Shown: piece after piece, positions 26,485-35,178 of the stretch
Numbering within the stretch: the stretch's first letter is position 1
How the letters are laid out: the number at the start of each line of letters is the position of its first letter
DNA from: Streptomyces sp. NBC_00448
GTDB lineage: Bacteria > Actinomycetota > Actinomycetes > Streptomycetales > Streptomycetaceae
Direction of reading: 5' to 3'
DNA length: 64,000 nucleotides
NCBI RefSeq assembly: GCF_036014115.1
Contig: NZ_CP107913.1
Coordinates: forward strand, 9,070,501 to 9,134,500
The notes under the pieces: model-generated
Databases searched by the model: none
What the model saw: only the letters and a program-made list of their open reading frames with translations
Told to the model about the DNA's origin: nothing
Translations under genes and position numbers: made by a program

Positions 26485-27482
26485 CGGGCGCCTCCCGGCT
26501 TGCCGCGGCGCAACTGGGTGAGCAGGACGGCCCCGAGCACGACGGCTCCCACGATGAGATCCACCCAGTCCGGATCGACGGAGTACTGGGCCTGCGCGAC
26601 ATCGACGAGGCGGATCACCAGCGCGGCCAGGCAGGTCCCCAGGACGCTCACCACGCCGCCCGCCAGGGCGACGCCGCCGATGATCGGCGCCGCGAAGCTG
26701 GGCAGCAGCAGGTCGTCGCCGATGGTCGCGTTCACCGATCCGGACAGGGCGACCACGATCACCCCGGCCACCCCGGCCAGCAGGCCGGACAGGAGGTGCG
26801 CGACCACCACCGACCGGTCGTTGGACACTCCCGACAGCCGCGCGGCGAGCGGATTGCCCCCGCTGGCCAGCAGTTTGCGGCCGAGCATCGCGTTCCGGAA
26901 GAAGAGGCCGACGAGGACGGCGACGAGCACGGCGGCCAGGAACACGGTGGGAACGCCGAGGAGCGAACGCTGGCCGAGAGAGACCAGGCCGGGGGAGTAC
27001 CCCTGGTAGGTCGCCGTGCCGTGGATGCCGTAGCGGAGGCCGTCGATGATCGTCATGGTCGCCAGCGTGACGATGAACCCGTTGATCCGGGTGAGGACCA
27101 CCAGCAATCCGTTGACCAGGCCGATCGCGGCGCCGGTGAGGATGCCGCCCAGGACGGCGAGCCACGCGGGCAGTCCGGCGGCCGCCATCAGCCAGGCGCA
27201 CACCATGGCGCACAGGCCGGTGAGGACTCCGCTGCTGAGGTTCATCTGGCCCACGCTGAGCACTGCCATCTGGGACAGTCCGATGACCATCGGCACCGCC
27301 AGGAACTGGAAGACGGCGGTGAGGGTGTCGCCTGAGACGACGGCGCCGTGCGTGGTCGCGGCGAGCAGGGCGTATCCGGCCACGGCGAGGCAGGCCAGAG
27401 TGAACTCGGTGCTGCGGACGGTCTGTTGCCAGCGCCCGCGGGGATGCGGGTCGGCGCCCACGGTGGAGTGCGGGGTGGTCAT
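26481..27482 (-). CDS. Sugar ABC importer permease (RbsC type), second of two
   Basis: The 333-residue membrane protein of the BPD_transp_2 family has about eight to ten hydrophobic segments. MAVLSVGQMNLSSGVLTGLCAM corresponds to the conserved LSVG-stretch, and FAAPIIGGVALAGGVVSVLGTCLAAL to the late motif. It overlaps both neighbours by 4 nt. Two different permeases in one operon, with a single fused ATPase, resemble rhamnose RhaSTPQ and autoinducer-2 Lsr importers. Confidence 0.91.
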   Translation of the reverse strand: MTTPHSTVGADPHPRGRWQQTVRSTEFTLACLAVAGYALLAATTHGAVVSGDTLTAVFQFLAVPMVIGLSQMAVLSVGQMNLSSGVLTGLCAMVCAWLMAAAGLPAWLAVLGGILTGAAIGLVNGLLVVLTRINGFIVTLATMTIIDGLRYGIHGTATYQGYSPGLVSLGQRSLLGVPTVFLAAVLVAVLVGLFFRNAMLGRKLLASGGNPLAARLSGVSNDRSVVVAHLLSGLLAGVAGVIVVALSGSVNATIGDDLLLPSFAAPIIGGVALAGGVVSVLGTCLAALVIRLVDVAQAQYSVDPDWVDLIVGAVVLGAVLLTQLRRGKPGGAR

Positions 27483-28573
27483 GCGCTGCCTCCTCTGCGC
27501 TGGGCGATGACGTGCCGGACCCGGTCGAGTGACAGAGCGGCGAGCAGCACGAGACCGATGAGGATCTTGGACTTCTCGATCTGGAACTGCATGAGGTTCA
27601 GACCGGTCTGGATGACCTCGGTGAGGGCGGCCCCGAGGACGGTGCCGATGACGCTCACCGCGCCGCCGGCCAGCAGGGTGCCGCCGAGGACGGGGCCCAG
27701 GAAGGAGGGGAGCAGGAACTGGCCACCGATGTCCGCGGAGAACGCCCCGTTGGTGATGGCCAGCAGGAAGCCGGCGAGCGCCGCGAGCAGCCCGGACACG
27801 GCGTGCGCCTGGACGACCCTGCGGGCGGTGGGGATGCCCGACAGTTCGGCCGCTCGCGCGTTGGAGCCGGTCATCAGGATCTCCCGGCCCAGCCGGGAGT
27901 ACCGGAAGAGTACGCCGACGGCGACGACGGCCAGGAGGGCGAGCGGGGCGATCAGCGGGACCGGCGGCCCGCAGACGTTGCCGGCGCAGTAGTCGCTGAA
28001 CGTGTCGTTGCGCAGGCTGTCCATTCCGGCGGGGTGGACGTGGAACGCGACCCCGTCACCGACACTGCTGTACAGCAGGGAGACGAGCCCGATCAGCCCG
28101 AAGTCCAGGGCGAGCGTCACCACGAAGGAGTTGACGCCGGTGGCGTGGATCGTCCAGCCCGCGGCGGCGCCCACGGCCGTCCCGACGGCCATGCCGACGA
28201 GCAGGCCCACCGGCAGCGGCAACGACAGCTTGTCGTAGCACCAGCCCATGGCGAACGCCGAGATGGCGGCGATCCGGCCGATCGCCAGGTTCATGTGCCC
28301 GAGGGACAGGACGGACAGCTGGGCCAGGCCGACGACCACGAACACGCTCAGGTCGGCCTGCATGGGCACCAGCGTGAGATCGGTGTTGAGGAACTCCGGT
28401 CGCAGCGCGGTGAAGACCCCGACCAGGGCGGCGATCACGACCAGGAGGCCGAGCCGGGGATTGGCCCAGTACGGCAGCGCCCGGGTGACCGGGGGCAGCG
28501 GGTCAGGTCCGGGGCCGTCCAGGTCGGACGCGGCGGCGGGCGAGGCGGCGGGGGGCGGTGAGGAGCGGCTCAT
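27479..28573 (-). CDS. Sugar ABC importer permease (RbsC type), first of two
   Basis: The 364-residue permease begins at ATG 28573. A Pro/Ala/Asp-rich cytoplasmic stretch of about 35 residues precedes the first helix. LSVLSLGHMNLAIGRIAAISAFAMG and FLGPVLGGTLLAGGAVSVIGTVLGAAL are the family motifs. A hydrophilic loop (HVHPAGMDSLRNDTFSDYCAGNVCGPP) with two Cys lies outside and may be disulfide-bonded. It pairs with the permease that overlaps its end. Confidence 0.9.
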   Translation of the reverse strand: MSRSSPPPAASPAAASDLDGPGPDPLPPVTRALPYWANPRLGLLVVIAALVGVFTALRPEFLNTDLTLVPMQADLSVFVVVGLAQLSVLSLGHMNLAIGRIAAISAFAMGWCYDKLSLPLPVGLLVGMAVGTAVGAAAGWTIHATGVNSFVVTLALDFGLIGLVSLLYSSVGDGVAFHVHPAGMDSLRNDTFSDYCAGNVCGPPVPLIAPLALLAVVAVGVLFRYSRLGREILMTGSNARAAELSGIPTARRVVQAHAVSGLLAALAGFLLAITNGAFSADIGGQFLLPSFLGPVLGGTLLAGGAVSVIGTVLGAALTEVIQTGLNLMQFQIEKSKILIGLVLLAALSLDRVRHVIAQRRGGSA

Positions 28574-28575
28574 CG

Positions 28576-29664
28576 TCAGGCCTTTCGCAGGGCGTCGATG
28601 GCATCCCGGTCCCAGTCGATGCCCAGGCCGGGCGTCCGGGGAACGAGGGCGGCGCCGTCCTCGACGGCCAGCGGGCTGCTGGTGATCGCCGTCAGTTGCG
28701 GGATGTACTCCAGGTAGTGGCCGTTGGGGACCGCCGCCGCCAGGCTGACGTGCAACTCCATGAGGAAGTGCGGGCAGATGGCGACGTTGTGCGCCTCGGC
28801 GAGGTGCGCCACCTTCAGCCACGGGGTGATGCCCCCGATGCGGGCGACGTCGGCCTGGACCACCCCGGCCGCCCCCCTGCGCAGATACTGGGCGAACTGG
28901 CCTATGGAGTACAGGGATTCGCCGACCGCCACCGGAATGGTGGTGGAGCGGGCCAGGTGGGCGTGGCCGTCGAGGTCGTCGGCGGGCAGCGGTTCCTCCA
29001 GCCACAGCAGGTTCACCGGTGTCAGGAGGGCCGCGCGGCGCACCGCTTCGGCGGCGGTCATCGACTGGTTGGCGTCGACCATCAGGTCGAGGTCCGGGCC
29101 GACCGCGGACCGGACCGCCGTGAGCCGTTCCGCGTCCTCGACCGCGGACGGCTTGCCGATCTTGACCTTGATGCCGCGGCGGCCCTGCGCCACGGCCTTG
29201 CGCGCGCCGGCGACGAGTTCCTCCGTGGTCAGGTGGAGCCATCCGACCTCGGTGTCGTAGAGCGGCACGCGGTCGCGGGCACCGCCGGCCATGATCCACA
29301 GCGGCAGGCCGGTCTGCCGGCCCCGCAGGTCCCACAGCGCGGTGTCGACCGCGGCCAGGGCCAGCGAGGTGATCGCGCCCACCGCGGTGGCCCGGGTCGC
29401 CGCGAACAGGTCCTGCCAGATCGCGTCGATCCGGCGGGCGTCCTGCCCGTGCAGCCGGGGCAGCAGGTAGTCGCGGAGCAGCGCCAGGACCGCGGTGCCG
29501 CCGGTACCGATGGTGTACGAGTACCCGGTGCCGGCGGCGCCGTCTGCCGTGGAGATCTCCACGAAGATGGTCTCCTGCTTCAGGAACGACTGGACGGCGT
29601 CGTTGCGCTCGGCCTCGACGGGCAGGTCGACGAGGTAGGCCACGGCGCGGGTGATGCTGGACAA
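28576..29664 (-). CDS. Enolase-superfamily sugar-acid dehydratase/racemase (KxK type)
   Basis: The 362-residue enzyme starts at a TTG (29664), supported by GAGGAGAG just upstream and the family N-terminus. It shows the mandelate-racemase set: KxK in IKVKIGK, metal ligands in MVDANQS, WLEEPL and AVGESL, and the general-base His in AICPHFLMEL. The TSLALAAVDTALWDL helix is typical. The family turns acid sugars into keto-deoxy acids. It lies between the importer's binding protein and permeases, so its substrate is likely derived from the imported compound. It differs from the KxR enzyme at 13059-14222. Confidence 0.87.
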   Translation of the reverse strand: MSSITRAVAYLVDLPVEAERNDAVQSFLKQETIFVEISTADGAAGTGYSYTIGTGGTAVLALLRDYLLPRLHGQDARRIDAIWQDLFAATRATAVGAITSLALAAVDTALWDLRGRQTGLPLWIMAGGARDRVPLYDTEVGWLHLTTEELVAGARKAVAQGRRGIKVKIGKPSAVEDAERLTAVRSAVGPDLDLMVDANQSMTAAEAVRRAALLTPVNLLWLEEPLPADDLDGHAHLARSTTIPVAVGESLYSIGQFAQYLRRGAAGVVQADVARIGGITPWLKVAHLAEAHNVAICPHFLMELHVSLAAAVPNGHYLEYIPQLTAITSSPLAVEDGAALVPRTPGLGIDWDRDAIDALRKA

Positions 29665-29675
29665 GGGCTCTCCTC

Positions 29676-29708
29676 GGCGCGGTCGGCCGGAGGTGCACCG
29701 GCCGCGCC
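29676..29708 (-). terminator. Intercistronic hairpin after the binding-protein gene
   Basis: The arms 29676-29686 (GGCGCGGTCGG) and 29698-29708 (CCGGCCGCGCC) pair over 11 positions with one wobble. It sits between the binding-protein stop and the ribosome binding site of the next gene, with imperfect GTTCGGGG repeats alongside. Such hairpins often reduce expression of downstream importer genes relative to the binding protein. Confidence 0.4.
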
Positions 29709-29773
29709 TGCTCGGGGTGTTCGGGGCGTTCGGGGTCGTCTTCGCGGTCTTCGGGTGTTCGGGGCCTTCGGGT

Positions 29774-30829
29774 CTACGGGCAGGACAGGTAGGTGCGGTC
29801 GAAGTCCTTCTTCAGCTGCGCCGTCTTCGTGGTACGGGCGGCGTCGTAGCTGCCGACGTTGGCCGTCGTGACGACGAAGGACCCGGAGTCGATCACCACG
29901 CCGGGCGTGCGCATGGTGCAGCCGCCGGCGAGCTTCATCAGGGCGTAGGAGCCGACATAGGCCTGGCCGACCGGGTTCTGCACCACGGACGCGGTGACCG
30001 AGCCGTCCTTGATGTCGGCCAGGATCGTGGGGTCGTCGTCGATCGCGACGACCTTGATCGGCAGACCCGCCTTCTTCACGGCCGCCGCCGAAGCCACCGC
30101 GGGGTTGTAGGCGGTGTTGACGATGCCGTTGATCGCCGAACCCTTGGCCGCCAGCAGGTCGGCGACGGCTTTCTGGGCGGTCTGCAGGTCGGTGTCGATG
30201 TCGGTGACGGTCTGCAGCAGCGTCACCTTCCCGCCGGTCTCGGCGACGGCCTTGGCCACGCCTGCCTCCCGGCGGGAGGTGTTGGAATCCGTCTTGTTCC
30301 CGGTGAGGTGGACGAGCCGGCCATGGCCTCCCATGGAGGTGATGGCCGCTTTGGTGGCCTTGTAGGCGGCCTGCTCGACGTCGGTGGACAGGCAGAAGTC
30401 CGCCGCGTCGGTGCTGCCGGCCGGGCACGAGCCGAGGGACGCCACGTGGAAGCCCTGCCGTTTGAGGTCCCCGAACGTCGAGTTGATGTTGTCGGGCGAC
30501 ACGCCGAACACCCCGAACGCGTTGTACCCGTGGGCGGCAAGCGACTTGAGCACCGAGTTCTGCGTGGTCTGGTCCCAGGCGGACGTCTCGTTGAAGGTGA
30601 CCTGGCCGAGCGAGAAGTCCTTCCTGGCCTGCTGGATGGTGCTCTTCCAGGGCTGGAAGTAAGGGTGCGGGCCGCCTGGGACCAGGGCGACGTTGACCTT
30701 GCCCGGCGACAGGCCGTGCCCGGCGCCGTCGCCGTTGTCCGCCTTCTTCGCACATCCGGTCAGGGCGACCGCGAGGGCGATCAGGCCGGCCGACGCGCTG
30801 AGGCATCGGCGAGTGAGGGGGGAGCGCAT
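29774..30829 (-). CDS. Sugar ABC importer, lipoprotein binding protein (RbsB type)
   Basis: The 351-residue precursor starts at ATG 30829 after AGAGG. Signal peptide with lipobox LTGC is followed by a type-I binding fold: KVNVALVPGGPHPYF, GVFGVSPDNINSTF, a Cys pair (GSCPAGS and DFCLST) and GIVNTAYNPAVASAAAVKKAG. It is the first gene of the five-gene leftward importer operon, divergent from a GntR regulator, with operator B1 at 30945-30959 in the gap. The substrate is a monosaccharide or related compound; rhamnose is possible from the two-permease design. Confidence 0.9.
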   Translation of the reverse strand: MRSPLTRRCLSASAGLIALAVALTGCAKKADNGDGAGHGLSPGKVNVALVPGGPHPYFQPWKSTIQQARKDFSLGQVTFNETSAWDQTTQNSVLKSLAAHGYNAFGVFGVSPDNINSTFGDLKRQGFHVASLGSCPAGSTDAADFCLSTDVEQAAYKATKAAITSMGGHGRLVHLTGNKTDSNTSRREAGVAKAVAETGGKVTLLQTVTDIDTDLQTAQKAVADLLAAKGSAINGIVNTAYNPAVASAAAVKKAGLPIKVVAIDDDPTILADIKDGSVTASVVQNPVGQAYVGSYALMKLAGGCTMRTPGVVIDSGSFVVTTANVGSYDAARTTKTAQLKKDFDRTYLSCP

Positions 30830-30944
30830 GACGTACCTCTCTGTAAGCCCGGAGGACGCGCGACGTACCGCGGACTCCTTGCTGCGGTGCGTGGGATCGC
30901 CGGCCCGTTGGCGGTGGGGGCGACCGAGAATGGCGCACAACATA

Positions 30945-30959
30945 ATTCGTCATACGAAT
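30945..30959. promoter_or_regulatory. Operator B1, GntR-type palindrome
   Basis: ATTCGT and ACGAAT are perfect inverted arms around CAT; the core GTCATAC fits the GT-N3-AC core common in FadR-family operators. It lies between the importer operon (leftward) and the GntR gene at 31021. The 16 bases TTCGTCATACGAATGC recur before the GH95 gene at 32062-32077. Confidence 0.7.
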
Positions 30960-31020
30960 GCAGTCAAGGGAATGCGTCGACTATGCTCCTCGGTCAGAAC
31001 CCAGCGCGAGAACGGACGCC

Positions 31021-31863
31021 ATGAGCCCTGTTCCACCCCCCTCGGCCGGCGGTGCGGACGGCCCCGCACCCGCACCCGGCCCCGCATCCGGCGGTACGGA
31101 AGGCCCCGCGGACGAGCACGGCACCGTCCTGCGGCCATGGCCTCGCCGTCCCAAGCGGCTTGCCACCGCGGTCGTCGAGGACCTCATCGACCGCATCGTC
31201 GGCGGAGACCTGCCCGAGGGCGGCCCGCTGCCCATCGAGCCGGTGCTGTGCGAGCTGTTCGGCGTCAGCCGTACGGTGATCCGCGAGGCGGTGAAGTCAC
31301 TGGAGGCGATGCGCCTGGTGACGGCGCAGCAAGGACAGGGCACCCGGATTCGCCGGTCCGACGAGTGGGATCTGCTCAATCCGGTGGTGCTCGCCGCCAG
31401 CGTCCGCCACGACGCGGAACTGGCGATCCTGGAGGACATGGTCGCGACGCGCCGCGCCCTGGAGGCCCAGATGGCCTCGCGGGCGGCCGCCCGCTCGGCA
31501 CCCGAGGACCTGCAACGCATCACCGCGGCCTTCGAGTTGCTGGTGGCCGAGGAGAACGATCCGGCCCGCTACCTGCGCGCGGACCTCGAGTTCCACGACG
31601 CGGTCATGGTGGCGTCGGGCAACCGCCTCGGCCGGGCGGTGGTGCGCACGATCAACGCCGAGGCGTACCGGAGCCTGCGCTACATCGGGGACACCTCGGT
31701 CAAGGACTGCCAGGACTCCACCGCCGAACACCGGCTCATCCACGATCGGGTGCGGGCCGGGGACTCCGAGGGCGCCGCGCGGGCGATGGACGACCACATC
31801 CAGCGGTCCTGGCTGCACCGGCGGCCGCCTCGGCCGGAGCGGCCGGAGCGGCCGGAGCGCTGA
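31021..31863 (+). CDS. FadR-family GntR transcriptional regulator
   Basis: The 280-residue protein starts at ATG 31021. A disordered Pro/Ala/Gly-rich N-terminus of about 40 residues precedes the winged helix (LPIEPVLCELFGVSRTVIREAVKSLEAMRLV) and the FCD domain (ATRRALEAQMASRAA, RADLEFHDAVMVASGN, EHRLIHDRVRAGD), which holds the usual metal/ligand His and Asp residues. The C-terminus ends in a short Pro-Glu-Arg repeat encoded by a GCGGCCGGA tandem. It lies between operators B1 and B2 and probably represses the importer operon and the GH95 gene (inference). Confidence 0.9.
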   Translation: MSPVPPPSAGGADGPAPAPGPASGGTEGPADEHGTVLRPWPRRPKRLATAVVEDLIDRIVGGDLPEGGPLPIEPVLCELFGVSRTVIREAVKSLEAMRLVTAQQGQGTRIRRSDEWDLLNPVVLAASVRHDAELAILEDMVATRRALEAQMASRAAARSAPEDLQRITAAFELLVAEENDPARYLRADLEFHDAVMVASGNRLGRAVVRTINAEAYRSLRYIGDTSVKDCQDSTAEHRLIHDRVRAGDSEGAARAMDDHIQRSWLHRRPPRPERPERPER

Positions 31864-32060
31864 CCTCGCGTCCTGAGTGACCGTCAGCCGGCCCGGCCCG
31901 TCGGGTGGACGTCGGTGGTGTGCCCGCGTTGCCGCGCGGCCGCCGCGCTTTCGCCGCATCTTCGCCGCACGTCGAGGGCCGCGCGCCGGCCGCCGCGGTG
32001 AATCGGCGCGGTACGACCTCTTGCGCCGGCGGCCCGGCGAGGACATCCTCTGCATCGTAT

Positions 32061-32075
32061 TTCGTCATACGAATG
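32061..32075. promoter_or_regulatory. Operator B2 before the GH95 gene
   Basis: TTTCGT and ACGAAT flank CAT. With B1 it shares the 16-base run TTCGTCATACGAATGC. It lies 34 bases before the GH95 start, in the expected promoter region, and connects this secreted enzyme to the importer and regulator on its left. Confidence 0.7.
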
Positions 32076-32108
32076 CTCATCAGGACGTCCACCGGAAGGA
32101 CTTGCCCC

Positions 32109-34877
32109 ATGGCTGACATGTCCCGACGCAGCGCGCTGAAGGCCGGAGCGGCGGGAGCGGCACTCCTGTGGGGTGGCCGGCTGTTCACCGCCGCCCCCGC
32201 GACCGCCGCCACCCCGGCAACCGCCTCGCCCGTCACCCCCGATGCCGCGAGCCTCCTGCGGTACACGGCGCCGGCCACCGAAAGCGCGATACTCCAGCAG
32301 GGCCTCGCCGTCGGCAACGGCCGCATCGGTGCCCTGACCACCTGCGGGCCGGCGAGCGAGGCGCTCTACCTCAACGACGGGTCGTTCTGGAACGGCACCG
32401 CCAACGCCACGCTGCAGTCCGACGGCCAGTTCCCCTACGACAACACCGCGTTCGGCCACACCGGACTCATGGGCAAGGTGTACGTCGCGGTTCCGGCGCA
32501 CCAGTCCGCCACCGGCTACACCCGCCAACTCGACATGGCCAACGGCATCGTCTCCGCGAGCTACACCGTCGACGGTGTCACGTACCACCGCGAGATCGTC
32601 GCCAGCGCGCCGGGCGAGGTCATCGCGGTCCGGCTGACCCAGTCCGGCGGAGGCACGTACACCGGAACGATCACGCTCGCCGGCCTGAACGCGGAGCAGC
32701 CGACGGCCGATTCCGCGACGAACACCGCCGGTTTCGCCGCCGCGTCGGACAACGGACTGAAGTACGCCGTGGCGGCCTCGGCCACCGCTTCCGGGGGAAC
32801 CGTCGGCGTCAGCGGCAGCACCGTCACCTTCACCGGGTGCAGCGACGTGCTGGTGGTCGTCACCGCGGGGACCGACTACTCGCCGACGGCGGCCGGGTAC
32901 CAGGACACCTCGATCAACCCGGCGGCCGTCGCGGCGAGTCGCCTTGCCGCGGCCAAGAGCGCGGGAGCCGACCAGGTGCTCGCGGCGCACCTCGCCGACT
33001 ACCAACCGCTGTACGGCGCCCAGAAGATCGACCTCGGCGCGTCCACGTCGGCGCAGCGGGGCATGGCCACCCCCGACCGGCTGGCCGCCCGCAGCGCCTC
33101 GGGTGCCGCGCCGGACCCCGAACTGGAAGCGTCCTACGTGCAGTTCGGCCGCTACCTGATGATCAGCGGATCGCGCCACGACCTGCCGATCAACCTGCAG
33201 GGCCTGTGGTTCGACGGCCCCAACCCGCCGTGGCAGGGCGACTACCACACCGACATCAACGTCCAGATGAACTACTGGCTCCCCGACCGGTGCGCCCTGC
33301 CCGCCTCGTTCGAGCCGTTCGCGGACTACTGCGTGTCGCAGCTTCCGGTGTGGACCGCCACGACGACGGCCGACTTCAACGACACGCGCAACCGCTACCG
33401 CAACACCAGCGGGAAGATCGCCGGTTGGGCGGTCGGCATCTCCACCAACATCAACGGCGGTTCGGGGTGGAACTGGCATCCGGCGGGCAACGCCTGGCTG
33501 TGCACCACCCTGTTCGACCACTACCAGTACACCCAGGACGCCGCCTATCTGGCGAAGATCTACCCCCTGCTGAAGGGGGCTTGCGAGTTCTGGCAGGCGC
33601 GGCTGGTCACGATGGACGTCGGCGGGAGCCAGGTGCTCGTCGACGACTACGACTGGTCGCCGGAGCACGGCCCGGACGGCACGGTTCGCGGTATCACGTA
33701 CGCGCAGGAACTCGTCTGGCAGCTCTTCGAGGACTTCGGCGCGGCGGCCGCGGTCCTGCACCGCGACGCGTCCTTCGCCGGTGCGGTGGCCGACCTCCAG
33801 AGCAGGCTGTACCTCCCGGTGGTCAGCCCGACCACCGGCGACCTGGAGGAGTGGATGGACCCGGCCGACCTGGCCGACGATCCCCAGCACCGGCACCTGT
33901 CCCCCCTCATCGGGCTCTTCCCCGGCGACCGGATCGCGGTCGACTCCAGTCCGGCGGCCCTGCTCGCCGGCGCCAGGAGCCTGCTGACGCGTCGCGGCGA
34001 CGGGTACTACGGCTGGGCCGAAGCCTGGCGGTCGGTCTGCTGGGCCCGGTTGAAGGACGCCGACAAGGCGTACCAGTACTTCGCCAGCGTGATGAAGCTC
34101 AGCGTGAACAACAGCAACGGCACGGCGATCAACTTCTTCGACGTCTACACCGGGCTCTTCCAGATCGACGCCAACCTCGGCACGCCGGCGGCAGCGGTCG
34201 AGATGCTCGTGTACTCACGGCCCGGGGTGGTGGAGGTGCTTCCGGCCCTGCCCTCGGCCTGGGCCACGGGCTCCATCACCGGCGTGCGGGCCAGGGGCGG
34301 GTTGACCGTCGACCTCACCTGGTCCGGCGGGCAGGCCACGTCGGTCACGCTGCACGGCGCGGCGGGCGCCACGACGAGTCTGCGATTCGGTACCTGGACC
34401 CAGCACGTCACCCTCCCGGCGAGCGGTTCGCTCACGCTCACCCCGGCGCGGCCCGCGACCGTCAGACTGGTCAACCGCCTGACGGGTATGGATCTTGAGG
34501 TGCCCGGCGGCTCCCGGCAGCAGGGGGTCCTGCTCGACCAGGGGCCGGACGCGGCCGGGTCCTCGAACCAGCAGTGGCGGATCGTGGACCGGGGCGCGGG
34601 GAAGGTCGCCCTGCGGAACGTCAACTCCGGGCTGCTGGCCAACGTCGGCGGCGGTTCGACGGCCGACGGCGCGACCCTCATCCAGTGGCCGTCGGGCAAC
34701 AGCACCAACGAGGAGTGGACCATCGACCCGGTCGGCGGCGGCTTCGTGGCCCTCACCTCGGTGCGCAGCGGCAAGGTCATCGGCGTGGCGGACGCCGCCA
34801 CCTCCCAAGGCGCGACGCTGACGCAGCAGACGAACACCGGTGGCTACCACCAGAACTGGACGCTCATCGCGGTGTAG
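32109..34877 (+). CDS. Secreted GH95 alpha-L-fucosidase-like enzyme with ricin-type lectin domain
   Basis: The 922-residue precursor starts at ATG 32109 after GGAAGGA. A Tat signal (SRRSALKAGAAG) leads to the GH95 N-terminal domain (LYLNDGSFWNG). The (alpha/alpha)6 barrel carries LPINLQGLWFDGPNPPWQGD, DINVQMNYW (residues 382-390) and WSPEHG with Glu519, placed like the family general acid. GH95 removes fucose or L-galactose ends from glycans. The usual HRHxSHL motif reads HRHLSPL here. Residues from about 790 form a ricin B trefoil (CBM13). Operator B2 suggests co-control with the importer at 24934-30829, which may take up the released sugar. Confidence 0.87.
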   Translation: MADMSRRSALKAGAAGAALLWGGRLFTAAPATAATPATASPVTPDAASLLRYTAPATESAILQQGLAVGNGRIGALTTCGPASEALYLNDGSFWNGTANATLQSDGQFPYDNTAFGHTGLMGKVYVAVPAHQSATGYTRQLDMANGIVSASYTVDGVTYHREIVASAPGEVIAVRLTQSGGGTYTGTITLAGLNAEQPTADSATNTAGFAAASDNGLKYAVAASATASGGTVGVSGSTVTFTGCSDVLVVVTAGTDYSPTAAGYQDTSINPAAVAASRLAAAKSAGADQVLAAHLADYQPLYGAQKIDLGASTSAQRGMATPDRLAARSASGAAPDPELEASYVQFGRYLMISGSRHDLPINLQGLWFDGPNPPWQGDYHTDINVQMNYWLPDRCALPASFEPFADYCVSQLPVWTATTTADFNDTRNRYRNTSGKIAGWAVGISTNINGGSGWNWHPAGNAWLCTTLFDHYQYTQDAAYLAKIYPLLKGACEFWQARLVTMDVGGSQVLVDDYDWSPEHGPDGTVRGITYAQELVWQLFEDFGAAAAVLHRDASFAGAVADLQSRLYLPVVSPTTGDLEEWMDPADLADDPQHRHLSPLIGLFPGDRIAVDSSPAALLAGARSLLTRRGDGYYGWAEAWRSVCWARLKDADKAYQYFASVMKLSVNNSNGTAINFFDVYTGLFQIDANLGTPAAAVEMLVYSRPGVVEVLPALPSAWATGSITGVRARGGLTVDLTWSGGQATSVTLHGAAGATTSLRFGTWTQHVTLPASGSLTLTPARPATVRLVNRLTGMDLEVPGGSRQQGVLLDQGPDAAGSSNQQWRIVDRGAGKVALRNVNSGLLANVGGGSTADGATLIQWPSGNSTNEEWTIDPVGGGFVALTSVRSGKVIGVADAATSQGATLTQQTNTGGYHQNWTLIAV

Positions 34878-34982
34878 ACGGCACCCGGGGTGCGGCGCGG
34901 TTTGGCGGGAGTTTGGTGAGGTTCTGGAGGGCCCGCCGAAGGTGAGGAAGCACGTTCCGTTTCCCACTCCAGGAGGTCAGCG

Positions 34983-35060
34983 ATGAAGAAGATCGTGATC
35001 CGCAAGGCCGGTCCCGTCCGTCTCACGACCGCGGGCTGCCACACCTACCCGACCGCCTGA
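34983..35060 (+). CDS. Small peptide, candidate RiPP or signalling-peptide precursor
   Basis: A 25-residue frame begins at ATG 34983 with a near-perfect AGGAGGT 5 nt upstream, one of the strongest ribosome binding sites in the window. The peptide begins MKKIVIRK and ends AGCHTYPTA; the last ten residues hold Thr, Cys, His and Tyr, all modifiable, after a basic leader-like half. It is followed by a PqqD-like/M50-like membrane peptidase, a TPR protein and a flavin-reductase-like protein on the same strand. I do not recognise the peptide family. Alternatives are a translational leader for the next gene or an unmodified signal peptide. Confidence 0.6.
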   Translation: MKKIVIRKAGPVRLTTAGCHTYPTA

Positions 35061-35178
35061 TCCAGGCCGAGGGTATGCCGCCGTCCAGCAGCCTGCTGCC
35101 GGGCGGCGGCGCGCGCCCCCCATCTGCCAGCGGGGCACATCGCCCCCGTGGACGGCCGCGGAGAAGCGAGGTCGAGCG

